Shown: one piece after another, positions 9,612 through 17,584 of the stretch
Layout: each line of letters starts with the position of its first letter
Position numbering within the stretch: position 1 is the stretch's first letter
Source: Thalassospira povalilytica
GTDB taxonomy: Bacteria; Pseudomonadota; Alphaproteobacteria; Rhodospirillales; Thalassospiraceae
Direction: 5' to 3'
Length of the DNA stretch: 64,000 bases
Assembly: GCF_002844235.1 (NCBI RefSeq)
Contig: NZ_PGTS01000002.1
Location: forward strand, 558,001 to 622,000
Notes under the pieces: model-generated
Databases searched by the model: none
What the model saw: only the letters and a program-made list of their open reading frames with translations
Told to the model about the DNA's origin: nothing
Position numbers and translations under genes: made by a program

Positions 9612-10472
9612 TCAGGCCTTGTTGCATTCCGTTTTTGCACCTTCGGGAACCGGTCGGCGTTCAGGCCCCGTATAGCTCCAGATCATGCGACGCGGGATCG
9701 GGCCCTTGTTGCGGCCACCCTGACTGGTCTGCTCCCAGGCATGGGCAAGGATACCGACAGAACGGGACAGGCAAAACAAACCGCGCGCCAATTCCGGTGC
9801 AAAGCCGAGTTCGGCATAGATCACCGCTGTGGCACCATCGATATTCATCGGAATGCGTTTGCCTTTGCGTTTGAGCAATTCATCCTCGATACCGCTTGCG
9901 ATCCGTCCAAACCGGCCTGAAACATGCCCGTCCTCAGCGGCGACCTTGACCAGTTCAAGCAGCCGGGGCGCCCGCGGATCAACCGGATGGAACCGGTGAC
10001 CGAAACCCGGAACATGTTTGCCATGTTCTGCAATCTGATGATCCAGTCCGTCAGACACCGCTTCCTCAAACACCACACCGCGATCGATGCGGTTTGCGAT
10101 ATCATGATAAAGGCTGACGGCCTGCTCGCCCGCACCGCCATGAACATCGCCCAGAACGTTCACGGCACTTGCCATGGCATTGTTAAGCCCGACCCCGCAT
10201 GTCGCAGCCATCCGGGCAATGGCAATGCTTGGCGCTTGCGGGCCATGATCAACGGCGGAAACCAGGGCTGCTTCGAGTAATCGCGCCTGACCAGTTGTCG
10301 GCAGTTCGCCGCGCGTCATCAGCCAGATCATCGTCGGGAAACTGACATTTCCGATAAGTTCTTCGATTGCATAGCCGCCGTAATGGATTTTTCCGGGCTC
10401 CATATCGATGATACCGGTATGCCACCAGTCGCGAACTTCCTGTTCGATTTCGGTTGCTGTCTTCTCGCTCAT
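9612..10472 (-). CDS. Citryl-CoA lyase / citrate synthase-like protein
   Basis: This 286-residue protein belongs to the citrate synthase superfamily and keeps the three catalytic residues: His111 in His-Gly-Gly-Ala, His159 in Gly-Phe-Gly-His-Arg and Asp212 in Asn-Ile-Asp. A Tyr-Thr-Gly-Pro segment near residue 270 matches the C-terminal active-site region. It is far shorter than housekeeping citrate synthase (about 430 residues) and close to the size of citryl-CoA lyases, which cleave citryl-CoA to acetyl-CoA and oxaloacetate. Its ATG overlaps the stop of the CoA-transferase gene (ATGA). That coupling suggests sequential action on a CoA thioester. A synthase or a related 2-methylcitrate or citramalate activity cannot be excluded. 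Confidence 0.75.
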   Translation of the reverse strand: MSEKTATEIEQEVRDWWHTGIIDMEPGKIHYGGYAIEELIGNVSFPTMIWLMTRGELPTTGQARLLEAALVSAVDHGPQAPSIAIARMAATCGVGLNNAMASAVNVLGDVHGGAGEQAVSLYHDIANRIDRGVVFEEAVSDGLDHQIAEHGKHVPGFGHRFHPVDPRAPRLLELVKVAAEDGHVSGRFGRIASGIEDELLKRKGKRIPMNIDGATAVIYAELGFAPELARGLFCLSRSVGILAHAWEQTSQGGRNKGPIPRRMIWSYTGPERRPVPEGAKTECNKA

Positions 10473-11686
10473 AATACGCCCTCATTGGCCAATGTTGAAA
10501 TTTCGTCCGCCGACAGACCAAGCCCGGTCAGAATATCGGTATTGTCCTGACCAAGTTCCGGGGGCGGCATATCGACCGACGGCGCATCCCCGTCCATCTT
10601 GATCCCGGTCTTGAGAATGCGGATATCGCGCCCGGCTCCCGGGACATTTTCAAAGGACGCCAACATTCCCCGATCGGCAATTTGTGGCAGTGCCAGCACC
10701 TGCGGAACGGTCAGAACCGCACCGGCCGGCACCCCAACCGCGTTGAAACGTTCAACCCAATGATCCGTGGCATCCGTCCTCAGCACATTTTCAAGAAGAC
10801 CGGTCAAGACTTCCCTGTTTTCAAGCCGTTCCTTGCGCGACGTAAAGCGGTCGTCACCAATCAGCTCTTCCAGCCCAAGCACACCGCATAATGCCTCGAA
10901 CTGTTCCTGTTTGTTTGCAGCGATATTGATTTGGCCGTCTGCGGTGCGGAACGTTCCCGATGGCGACGATGTGAAATTGTCATTGCCATTGGCGGTCGGT
11001 TCCTTGCCCGCAACCAGATAGTTTGAAACCACCCAGCCCATGGTCGCAATGACAGATTCCAGCATCGAGATATCGATAAAGCAGCCCTTGCCGTCCTTGT
11101 TGCCAAGCGCACGTCCGGCCAGCGCCGAGCTGATCGCAAAAGCAGCCGTCATGCCGCCAATCGTATCCGCTACCGGATAACCAACGCGATAGGTACCCTT
11201 ACCCTGCTCGCCGGTAATCGTCATGATGCCCGAAAGACCCTGAACAATCTGATCATAGGCCGGAAGCTTTTTCATCGGGCCGGTTTGCCCGAACCCGGAA
11301 ATCGCGCAATAGACAAGCTTCGGGTTCACCTGTGACAGGATGTCATACCCAAGCCCGAGACGGTCCATGACGCCCGGGCGAAAATTCTCGACCAGCACAT
11401 CGGCGCGTTCGACCAGTTTCTTGAGAATCTCTTTGCCGCGCGGATCCTTGAGATTAAGGGTGATCGACTTCTTTCCGGCATTTTGCGCCATGAACGAGAC
11501 GCCCATAAGTTTTTCATTCAGGGCCATGTCCGCACCCAGCTGCCGCGCAAGATCCCCGCGCCCCGGTGCTTCGACCTTGATCACGTCCGCGCCAAGATGG
11601 GCAAGCTGATGACAACAAAACGGCCCGGCCAGAACATTGGTAAGGTCCAGCACCGTGATACCGGAAAGCGATTTTGATCCGTTCAT
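10469..11686 (-). CDS. Class III (CaiB/BaiF) acyl-CoA transferase
   Basis: The 405-residue protein has the N-terminal class III CoA-transferase signature (Leu-Ala-Gly-Pro-Phe near residue 20, then Gly-Ala-Asp-Val-Ile-Lys-Val-Glu). The catalytic aspartate is Asp174 in Tyr-Pro-Val-Ala-Asp, which forms the acyl anhydride and CoA-ester intermediates. Such enzymes move CoA from one acyl-CoA to a free carboxylate. Coupling to the citrate synthase-like gene suggests a tri- or dicarboxylate acceptor, for example citrate to citryl-CoA. The donor is unknown. Expression is probably controlled by the divergent IclR gene through the tandem repeat at 11701-11740. Confidence 0.85.
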   Translation of the reverse strand: MNGSKSLSGITVLDLTNVLAGPFCCHQLAHLGADVIKVEAPGRGDLARQLGADMALNEKLMGVSFMAQNAGKKSITLNLKDPRGKEILKKLVERADVLVENFRPGVMDRLGLGYDILSQVNPKLVYCAISGFGQTGPMKKLPAYDQIVQGLSGIMTITGEQGKGTYRVGYPVADTIGGMTAAFAISSALAGRALGNKDGKGCFIDISMLESVIATMGWVVSNYLVAGKEPTANGNDNFTSSPSGTFRTADGQINIAANKQEQFEALCGVLGLEELIGDDRFTSRKERLENREVLTGLLENVLRTDATDHWVERFNAVGVPAGAVLTVPQVLALPQIADRGMLASFENVPGAGRDIRILKTGIKMDGDAPSVDMPPPELGQDNTDILTGLGLSADEISTLANEGVL

Positions 11687-11700
11687 GGAATTTCCTTAAA

Positions 11701-11740
11701 TTCTGTCTAGTAGAATTATGTTCTATTATATAGAATTTTG
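11701..11740. promoter_or_regulatory. Tandem 20-bp palindromic repeat, candidate IclR operator
   Basis: Two adjacent 20-bp units start at 11701 and 11721 and share 14 of 20 positions. Each contains the core TTCTR-N5-TAGAA; the second core, TTCTATTATATAGAA, has perfect arms. They lie in the 118-bp spacer between the divergent CoA-transferase and iclR starts, just upstream of the CoA-transferase ribosome-binding site. Position, symmetry and helical phasing (two turns) fit an operator bound by an IclR dimer pair. Binding is inferred. Confidence 0.6.
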
Positions 11741-11804
11741 GACCATCGCGAAATCCAAACAGCACGTCATTGCCGATCACCCGCCTGGAACAGGACGATT
11801 TTCC

Positions 11805-12485
11805 ATGTCAGACCAAAACGTTACCGCCGTTGAACGCGCCCTTAAAATTCTGGATGTCTTTACCGATCAGGACGGCGACTTGTCGCTTAAGGAACTGGCT
11901 GAACGCACCGGAATGTATAAAAGCACCCTGTCGCGACTGGCGGGTACACTGGAGTCCCACGGGTTTCTGATGTTGTCGGGACGTGGTCGCTATCGGTTGG
12001 GTCCGGCCTTGTGGCGACTGGGTTCGATCTATCGGCGCTCTTATCGCATGGATGACGTGGTGCGCCCCCATCTGTCGGCACTGGTCAAAGAAAGCGGGGA
12101 AACGGCCTCGTTTTACGTTCCGGAAGGATCAAGTCGTCTTTGTCTGTTTCGTGAAAACTCGTCGCGCAGTTTGCGCCACCATCTTGAAGAAGGTGCTCTT
12201 TTGCCCTGCGATCGTGGGGCGGCCGGTCATGTTATCCGTGCCTGGGGCGATGGTGTCGATGATCGCGCCATCGAGGTGCTTGATGACAGGTTTGCCGAAA
12301 GCGAAGGCGAACGTGACCCGGACATATCGGCGATCGCGGTGCCCGTTCTGGCCCGTCAGGGGCATCTTTTGGGTGCCTTGGCACTATCCGGCCCAAGCAG
12401 CCGCTTCACACGCGAGAAACGCCATAACATTCTGCAAACATTGCAAAACCATGCCACAGAATGTGGCGACCGACTGTCTGGCTGA
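11805..12485 (+). CDS. IclR-family transcriptional regulator
   Basis: The 226-residue protein has an N-terminal winged helix-turn-helix (about residues 5-65, with Ser-Leu-Lys-Glu-Leu-Ala and Lys-Ser-Thr-Leu-Ser-Arg) and a C-terminal IclR effector domain (about 80-226) with the usual Gly-Ala-Ala-Gly-His segment. ATG at 11805 was chosen because the helix-turn-helix family start fits and a GGAAC/AGGAC purine stretch precedes it; the frame is open further upstream to 11718. It is divergent from the CoA-transferase and lyase genes and upstream of tctCBA. It probably controls one or both in response to a pathway acid or CoA ester. Confidence 0.9.
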   Translation: MSDQNVTAVERALKILDVFTDQDGDLSLKELAERTGMYKSTLSRLAGTLESHGFLMLSGRGRYRLGPALWRLGSIYRRSYRMDDVVRPHLSALVKESGETASFYVPEGSSRLCLFRENSSRSLRHHLEEGALLPCDRGAAGHVIRAWGDGVDDRAIEVLDDRFAESEGERDPDISAIAVPVLARQGHLLGALALSGPSSRFTREKRHNILQTLQNHATECGDRLSG

Positions 12486-12527
12486 CCGCGTATTTCCACC
12501 CACCTTTTCCATTGCCGCAAAAATGAT

Positions 12528-12542
12528 GTGAAAAATTTTCAC
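12528..12542. promoter_or_regulatory. Perfect 15-bp inverted repeat, candidate operator
   Basis: GTGAAAAATTTTCAC is a perfect palindrome with 7-bp arms around one central base. It begins 43 bases after the iclR stop and 14 bases before the direct repeat. There is no T-tract after it, so an operator is more likely than a terminator. It resembles a CRP half-site pair but the spacing is seven, not six. Confidence 0.45.
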
Positions 12543-12555
12543 GCAATTATCCGCA

Positions 12556-12573
12556 ATGACAGGTTGATGACAG
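12556..12573 (-). promoter_or_regulatory. Pho-box-like direct repeat upstream of tctC
   Basis: On the minus strand the sequence reads CTGTCAT-CAAC-CTGTCAT, two identical 7-mers with 11-bp periodicity. This equals the PhoB consensus half-site and spacing, except for the four spacer bases. It could be bound by PhoB or by the TctD-like regulator encoded at 7642-8307, which is of the same structural family. It is oriented away from tctC and lies about 235 bases upstream of it. Confidence 0.5.
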
Positions 12574-12806
12574 GTTCTACTGCTAACGTCCTCCAACTGC
12601 CGATCCGGGTGCGTCTTGAACGTGCCTGGAACAAACAAAAAGAATATCGGCAAGGGAGGTCATTTTTAGCGGTCGTATGCTGATGGGGAAACTGTATCGG
12701 CATTGCGACATCAAACATCTTCCTTGTCGAAGTTTTGTTCCTTTCGATCGGTCGACCGCCAAACGGGTGGTCTGGGAAAATGCTTTAGTGTCTGGAGGAG
12801 ACCCTG

Positions 12807-13805
12807 ATGAATAAGCTGACGATGTTCTCGCGTCGCGGATTTATTGCCGCAGCAACCGCTGTTGCTGTTTCGACTGCTGCATTTGGCGCCATGGATGCCA
12901 AAGCCGCAGAAATCAATGAAATTCACTTCGTCATTCCAGGTGGCGCTGGCGGCGGCTGGGACGGTACGGCACGTGGTACCGGTGAAGCCCTGACCAAATC
13001 CGGTCTGGTTGGTACCGCATCCTACGAAAACATGTCTGGCGGCGGCGGCGGTAAAGCCATTGCCTACATGATCGAAGCGGCTGACCGTCTTGACAACACC
13101 CTTATGGTCAACTCCACCCCGATCATCGTTCGTTCGCTGACCGGTGTGTTCCCGCAGTCCTTCCGTGACCTGACCCCGATTGCTGCTGTTGTTGCTGAAT
13201 ATGCTGCATTCGCAGTTCCGGCAGACAGCAAATTCCAGTCCTTTACCGATGTAGTTGACGCGGTCAAAGCGGATCCGAACTCGGTCAAGTTCGGCGGCGG
13301 CTCGGTTCGTGGCGGTATGGACCACATTGTTGCTGCCTATGCTGTCCAGAAAGCTGGCGGCGATGCGAAACAGGTAAAATACATCCCCTACGATGCTGGC
13401 GGCAAAGCAATTGCTGGCCTTCTGTCGGGTGAAACCGAAGTTCTGTCGACCGGTCTTGGTGAACTGCTTGAACTGGCCAAAGCTGGCCAGATCCGCATCC
13501 TTGCCGTGACCTCGAAAGAACGCGTTGAAGCGGCTCCGGACGTAGCGTCGCTCGGTGAACTCGGCATTGATGCCGAATTCGTCAACTGGCGCGGCTATTT
13601 CGGCTCCCCGGCACTTTCGGCTGAAAAAGCGGATGCCTATGCAGCGGTCCTGAAAGACGTTCAGGCAACCCCGGAATGGGAAACCGTTCGCAAGCGCAAT
13701 GGCTGGGAAAAAATCTACAAGCCGCGTGCTGAATTTTCCGCCTTCATGGAAAACCAGGAAAAGGTCGTTGGCGACCTGATGCGCGAACTCGGCTTCCTGA
13801 AATAA
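12807..13805 (+). CDS. tctC: TctC-type periplasmic tricarboxylate-binding protein
   Basis: This 332-residue protein is the binding component of a tripartite tricarboxylate transporter. The signal peptide ends near Ala-Lys-Ala at residue 33 and carries Ser-Arg-Arg-Gly-Phe-Ile (residues 8-13), so Tat export is possible. The mature protein begins with the family Val-Ile-Pro-Gly-Gly-Ala-Gly-Gly-Gly-Trp-Asp loop that contacts carboxylates. A strong GGAGGAG site precedes ATG 12807. tctB and tctA follow directly. The codon bias suggests high expression and creates a long meaningless antisense frame. Tricarboxylate specificity comes from the family and the neighbourhood. Confidence 0.92.
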   Translation: MNKLTMFSRRGFIAAATAVAVSTAAFGAMDAKAAEINEIHFVIPGGAGGGWDGTARGTGEALTKSGLVGTASYENMSGGGGGKAIAYMIEAADRLDNTLMVNSTPIIVRSLTGVFPQSFRDLTPIAAVVAEYAAFAVPADSKFQSFTDVVDAVKADPNSVKFGGGSVRGGMDHIVAAYAVQKAGGDAKQVKYIPYDAGGKAIAGLLSGETEVLSTGLGELLELAKAGQIRILAVTSKERVEAAPDVASLGELGIDAEFVNWRGYFGSPALSAEKADAYAAVLKDVQATPEWETVRKRNGWEKIYKPRAEFSAFMENQEKVVGDLMRELGFLK

Positions 13806-13849
13806 GCCACTAGAACACAAGTAAAAAGACCTCCGAAGGAAACCACGCC

Positions 13850-14338
13850 ATGTCCATCAATCGCGACAAATTCGGCGCATTGCTATTCCTATGCCTTGCG
13901 CTGATTTATGGCTTTTATGTCGGTGATATCCCGCTGCTGTTTGGCGACGAGGATGCCCCGTTTAACGCCAGAACCCTCCCTAACGCACTTGCCTGGATCC
14001 TGGGCGTGGTTTCCTTTATCCAACTGATCCTGCCGGCCAACCAGGAGGCCGGCAACCTTGCGGATGCCTTCCGCGGCCTCAAATGGCGCCGCGTTGTCAT
14101 CCTTGCGGGTCTGATGGTGTTTTACGGCCTGACGATCCGCCAGCTTGGCTTCCCGATTTCGACCTCCCTCTTCCTGATGGGTGGTTTCTATACCCTTGGC
14201 GAACGACGTCCCCTGGTTCTGGTTTTGACGGCTGTTCTTGTCACACTCGCATTCTGGGGCCTGCTTTATCTGATGGGTATTTACCTGACCCCTGGCGATT
14301 TCTTCTACTATCTCGGTTGGATGTCGAACGATGCTTGA
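13850..14338 (+). CDS. tctB: TctB small membrane subunit
   Basis: The 162-residue protein has four hydrophobic segments, the normal topology of the small TctB subunit that works with the large TctA permease. It contains few conserved residues, as is usual, so the call depends on size, topology and its position between tctC and tctA. It overlaps tctA by 8 bases, indicating translational coupling and fixed stoichiometry. Confidence 0.88.
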   Translation: MSINRDKFGALLFLCLALIYGFYVGDIPLLFGDEDAPFNARTLPNALAWILGVVSFIQLILPANQEAGNLADAFRGLKWRRVVILAGLMVFYGLTIRQLGFPISTSLFLMGGFYTLGERRPLVLVLTAVLVTLAFWGLLYLMGIYLTPGDFFYYLGWMSNDA

Positions 14339-15866
14339 TGGAATTTTCGCCGGTCTTTCGACCGCTGTCATGCCGATCAACCTTTTGATGGTTGCTGTTG
14401 GCTGTTTCGCAGGCACCTTTATCGGGATGCTCCCCGGTCTTGGCCCGATTACCGCCATTGCGCTGATGATCCCGATCACCTACGGGTTTGATCCGTCGAC
14501 CGGCCTGATTTTGATGGCTGGTGTGTATTATGGGGCGATTTTCGGTGGGTCGACCTCTTCTATTCTGATCAACGCACCGGGTGTTGCCGGCACGGTTGCA
14601 ACCGCCTTTGACGGCTATCCGATGGCCCAGAAAGGCCAGGCTGGCAAGGCGCTGGCAATTGCGGCCTATGCGTCGTTCTCGGGTGGTACGATCGCTGCGA
14701 TCTTCCTGCTGGTGGCGGCACCTGCCTTGGCCTCTGTTTCGCTGTCTTTCCAGTCTGGCGATTATTTCGCACTGATGGTTCTGGGTCTTACGGCCGTATC
14801 GGCCTTTGCCGGCAAGGGCCAGGTTCTCAAGGCCATCACCATGACGCTGTTTGGCATCATGCTGTCGACCATCGGCACCGATCCGGCAGCCGGTGTTGCA
14901 CGCTTTACCTTTGGTAGCATGGACCTTATCGACGGTATCAGCTTCCTGTTGCTGGCGATGTCGACCTTTGCCCTGTCCGAGGCATTGCTGTCGATCCTGC
15001 GTCCGACCAAGGACACACGTAGCGACGAGGAAAAAGCACTTAAAAGCCTGGGCTCGATGAAGCTTTCCAAGGATGAAGTCAAAACCATGGTTCCGGTCAT
15101 TGGCCGTTCGTCGATCCTTGGTTTCTTCACTGGTGTTCTTCCGGGTGCGGGTGCGACCATTGCCTCGTTCCTGGCCTATGGCATGGAACGCAACCTTGCT
15201 TCGGCCAAGGAAAAGCTTCAGTTCGGCAAAGGTTCGATCCGTGGTCTGGCGGCACCGGAAACTGCAAACAATGCCGCGTGTTCTGGTTCATTCGTACCGC
15301 TTCTGACCCTTGGTATCCCGGGGTCGGGTACGACGGCTGTCATGATGGGCGCGCTGATTTCCTATGGCGTTCAGCCCGGCCCGCGCCTGTTTGTTGAACA
15401 GCCTGCTGTGTTCTGGTCTGTCATCATTTCGATGTATATCGGGAATGTGGTGCTGCTGATCCTGAACCTGCCGCTGATCCCGTATATTTCCCGTCTGCTT
15501 GCCCTGCCCCAGCAGCTTCTGGTGCCGTTCGTTCTGTTCTTCTCGCTGGTCGGTGTTTACCTGGTGACCTTTAACACCATGGACATCCACATGATGGTGA
15601 TTGCAGCGGCAATCGCGATCGGCCTGCGCTTGCTGAACTATCCGATGGCGCCGATGCTTCTTGGCTTCATTCTGGGCAAGATGATGGAAGAAAACCTGCG
15701 TCGTGCCCTGGCAATCAGTGACGGGTCGATCTCGTTCCTTTGGGAACGCCCGATTACGCTCGTCATTCTGCTGATCAGCATTCTGTTCCTGTCTGCTCCG
15801 CTGATCGGGAACCTTCGGGAATGGATGCGTAATCGCAAAACAGTTCCCAATGACGGTGAACTCTAA
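14331..15866 (+). CDS. tctA: TctA large permease subunit
   Basis: This 511-residue integral membrane protein carries the two glycine-rich signatures of TctA: Gly-Met-Leu-Pro-Gly-Leu-Gly-Pro near residue 33 and Gly-Val-Leu-Pro-Gly-Ala-Gly-Ala near 265. About ten to twelve membrane spans are evident. It forms the proton- or sodium-coupled pore for substrate delivered by TctC. The chemoreceptor gene follows after 35 bases, so the operon probably continues. Confidence 0.95.
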   Translation: MLDGIFAGLSTAVMPINLLMVAVGCFAGTFIGMLPGLGPITAIALMIPITYGFDPSTGLILMAGVYYGAIFGGSTSSILINAPGVAGTVATAFDGYPMAQKGQAGKALAIAAYASFSGGTIAAIFLLVAAPALASVSLSFQSGDYFALMVLGLTAVSAFAGKGQVLKAITMTLFGIMLSTIGTDPAAGVARFTFGSMDLIDGISFLLLAMSTFALSEALLSILRPTKDTRSDEEKALKSLGSMKLSKDEVKTMVPVIGRSSILGFFTGVLPGAGATIASFLAYGMERNLASAKEKLQFGKGSIRGLAAPETANNAACSGSFVPLLTLGIPGSGTTAVMMGALISYGVQPGPRLFVEQPAVFWSVIISMYIGNVVLLILNLPLIPYISRLLALPQQLLVPFVLFFSLVGVYLVTFNTMDIHMMVIAAAIAIGLRLLNYPMAPMLLGFILGKMMEENLRRALAISDGSISFLWERPITLVILLISILFLSAPLIGNLREWMRNRKTVPNDGEL

Positions 15867-15901
15867 AAACCGACGTTAATCGGCGCGAAGGAAACTGGTG
15901 A

Positions 15902-17584
15902 ATGCGTTTTATTGATAATCTGTCGATCGGCCCCAAGACCCTTTTGGTTCCGGTCTTCCTTATGATCGTCATCATCGCCATGGGGATTGCCACGGTCGCA
16001 ACCCTTCAAAGCGAAAAAGCCACTCTCACCAGCCTTCGCGTCGAAGCCTATGAACGGCGATCCGATGCCCTGACGCTCAGCAGTGCGTTAAATGAGGCAC
16101 ACGGATCGCTGTTTCGTATTCTGACCTGGGATTCCAATGGCATTAATGCCGCTGTTGTCCCCGACCTGCGTGAAAAAGTCAGCAAGCTGTCCACAGAACT
16201 GGCACCACTTGCCGATCGTCTGGCCGCTGTTGGCGGTGACGAATTCCGCAGCAACTACGCAAAATACATGGAACAGGTTGACCAGTTCCTTGTCGAAAGC
16301 GAAATGAACATTTATGGCGCGCTGGAAGTCATCGCCCAGGCCGATGAAACATTCCAGGCCCTGCAAGCGCCGCTTAATGAAATTCTTGTGCAATCCCACG
16401 ACATCGCGACAACGTCCTTTGCCGACGCAACATCGCAGGCAGAAGCCCTTCAGCAGGTCTTTGTTGTTGTTGCCATTGTTGTGGTCCTGATTGCCGGGTC
16501 GGTATCGATTTTTGTATCGCGCCGCATTTCACGGCCAATGACCGACCTTGCCCATTTGATCGAACAGATTTCCAATGGTGATCTGGATATCGAGGTCCGT
16601 GGCGTTCAGCGCCGTGATGAAATCGGCACTGTTGCCCGGTCTGTCACCGTCTTGCGCGACCAGTCACGCGAAGCCGAAAACCTGCGCAAGGAACGCGAAC
16701 GCGTGCGCGGCCTTGAACGTCAGCGCCAGCAAAACCTGATCGAGGCGACCGAACATTTCCAGCGCACCGTACAAGAAGCCCTTTCCGGCTTTGACCGTGA
16801 ATTCGGATCTCTGAACGGTTCGGCCAGCGATATGGAACAAATCGCCACCCATGCCAGCGCCCGTTCTGCCGATGCCAATCAACATTCCGAGCAGGTTCTC
16901 CATCACATCGAGGCGGTATCGCAAACGACTGCCAGCCTGTCCGAAGCCATCGCCGAAATCGGTCAGCAGGCCCAGAATTCAGCAACTGTCGCCGGACGCG
17001 CCCGCGAGGAAAGCGAACATTCACGTGCCCTGTTTGAACAGCTGACATCTGCCACCCAGCGCATTGGTGATATCGTCAGCCTGATCGAAGACATTGCCAG
17101 CCAGACCAACCTTCTGGCCCTGAATGCCACGATCGAAGCCGCACGTGCTGGCGATGCCGGCAAAGGCTTTGCCGTGGTTGCCGGCGAGGTCAAAAACCTT
17201 GCCTCGCAAACCGCGCGCGCGACCGAAGATATCGCAAGCCAGGTCGAAGAAATTCGCGGTCTGACCGACAATGTGGTCAATGCGCTTCATTCTGTTGCCG
17301 ATGTGATTGGCGAAGTCGATCAATCGGCGGCGGCAATCGCGGCGGCTGTCGAAGAACAGCAGGCCTCCACAGCCGGCATTTCCGACAGCATCCAGGATGC
17401 CAATGGCGGCATGCGTACCGTTGCCGAAGCCGTCGGCGCGCTTGATAACGAAACCGCGCGGGTCCATAACGGCTCGGAAAATGTGACACGGGCGACCAAC
17501 ACCCTGAATACCGAAGCATCGCGCTTGCGTGATGCCATTGACGGCTTCCTCGAACAAATCGAAAAAAACAAGGCTGACGCGTAA
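15902..17584 (+). CDS. Methyl-accepting chemotaxis protein
   Basis: The 560-residue receptor has a membrane span at about 13-35, a periplasmic four-helix-bundle-sized domain of about 150 residues, a second span near 183-205, a HAMP domain and a long coiled signalling domain. The hairpin tip with [13 protein letters not shown] is near residue 405. Its stop overlaps the start of the next gene (TAATG), and it sits in the tctCBA operon. It therefore probably drives taxis to the transported acid, by direct sensing or via TctC. The ligand is inferred. Confidence 0.9.
   Translation: MRFIDNLSIGPKTLLVPVFLMIVIIAMGIATVATLQSEKATLTSLRVEAYERRSDALTLSSALNEAHGSLFRILTWDSNGINAAVVPDLREKVSKLSTELAPLADRLAAVGGDEFRSNYAKYMEQVDQFLVESEMNIYGALEVIAQADETFQALQAPLNEILVQSHDIATTSFADATSQAEALQQVFVVVAIVVVLIAGSVSIFVSRRISRPMTDLAHLIEQISNGDLDIEVRGVQRRDEIGTVARSVTVLRDQSREAENLRKERERVRGLERQRQQNLIEATEHFQRTVQEALSGFDREFGSLNGSASDMEQIATHASARSADANQHSEQVLHHIEAVSQTTASLSEAIAEIGQQAQNSATVAGRAREESEHSRALFEQLTSATQRIGDIVSLIEDIASQTNLLALNATIEAARAGDAGKGFAVVAGEVKNLASQTARATEDIASQVEEIRGLTDNVVNALHSVADVIGEVDQSAAAIAAAVEEQQASTAGISDSIQDANGGMRTVAEAVGALDNETARVHNGSENVTRATNTLNTEASRLRDAIDGFLEQIEKNKADA

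Larger units (their letters stand above)
12486..12806. other. Gene-free 321-bp leader region of tctCBA
   Basis: No credible gene lies here. It holds two clear elements: a perfect 15-bp inverted repeat at 12528-12542 and a Pho-box-like direct repeat at 12556-12573. A good ribosome-binding site, GGAGGAG, sits just before tctC. No strong sigma-70 promoter could be assigned by eye; TTGAAC near 12617 is a weak -35 candidate. Confidence 0.6.

Noticed and set aside
12528..12542. Possible CRP site in the tctC leader
   Set aside because: TGTGA and TCAC are separated by seven rather than six bases, so it does not fit the CRP consensus; it is kept as a general palindrome.
12711..13820. A 369-codon open frame in antisense across all of tctC
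   Set aside because: It mirrors tctC exactly and has no ribosome-binding site or family features. Strong codon bias in the real gene removes stops from the opposite frame.
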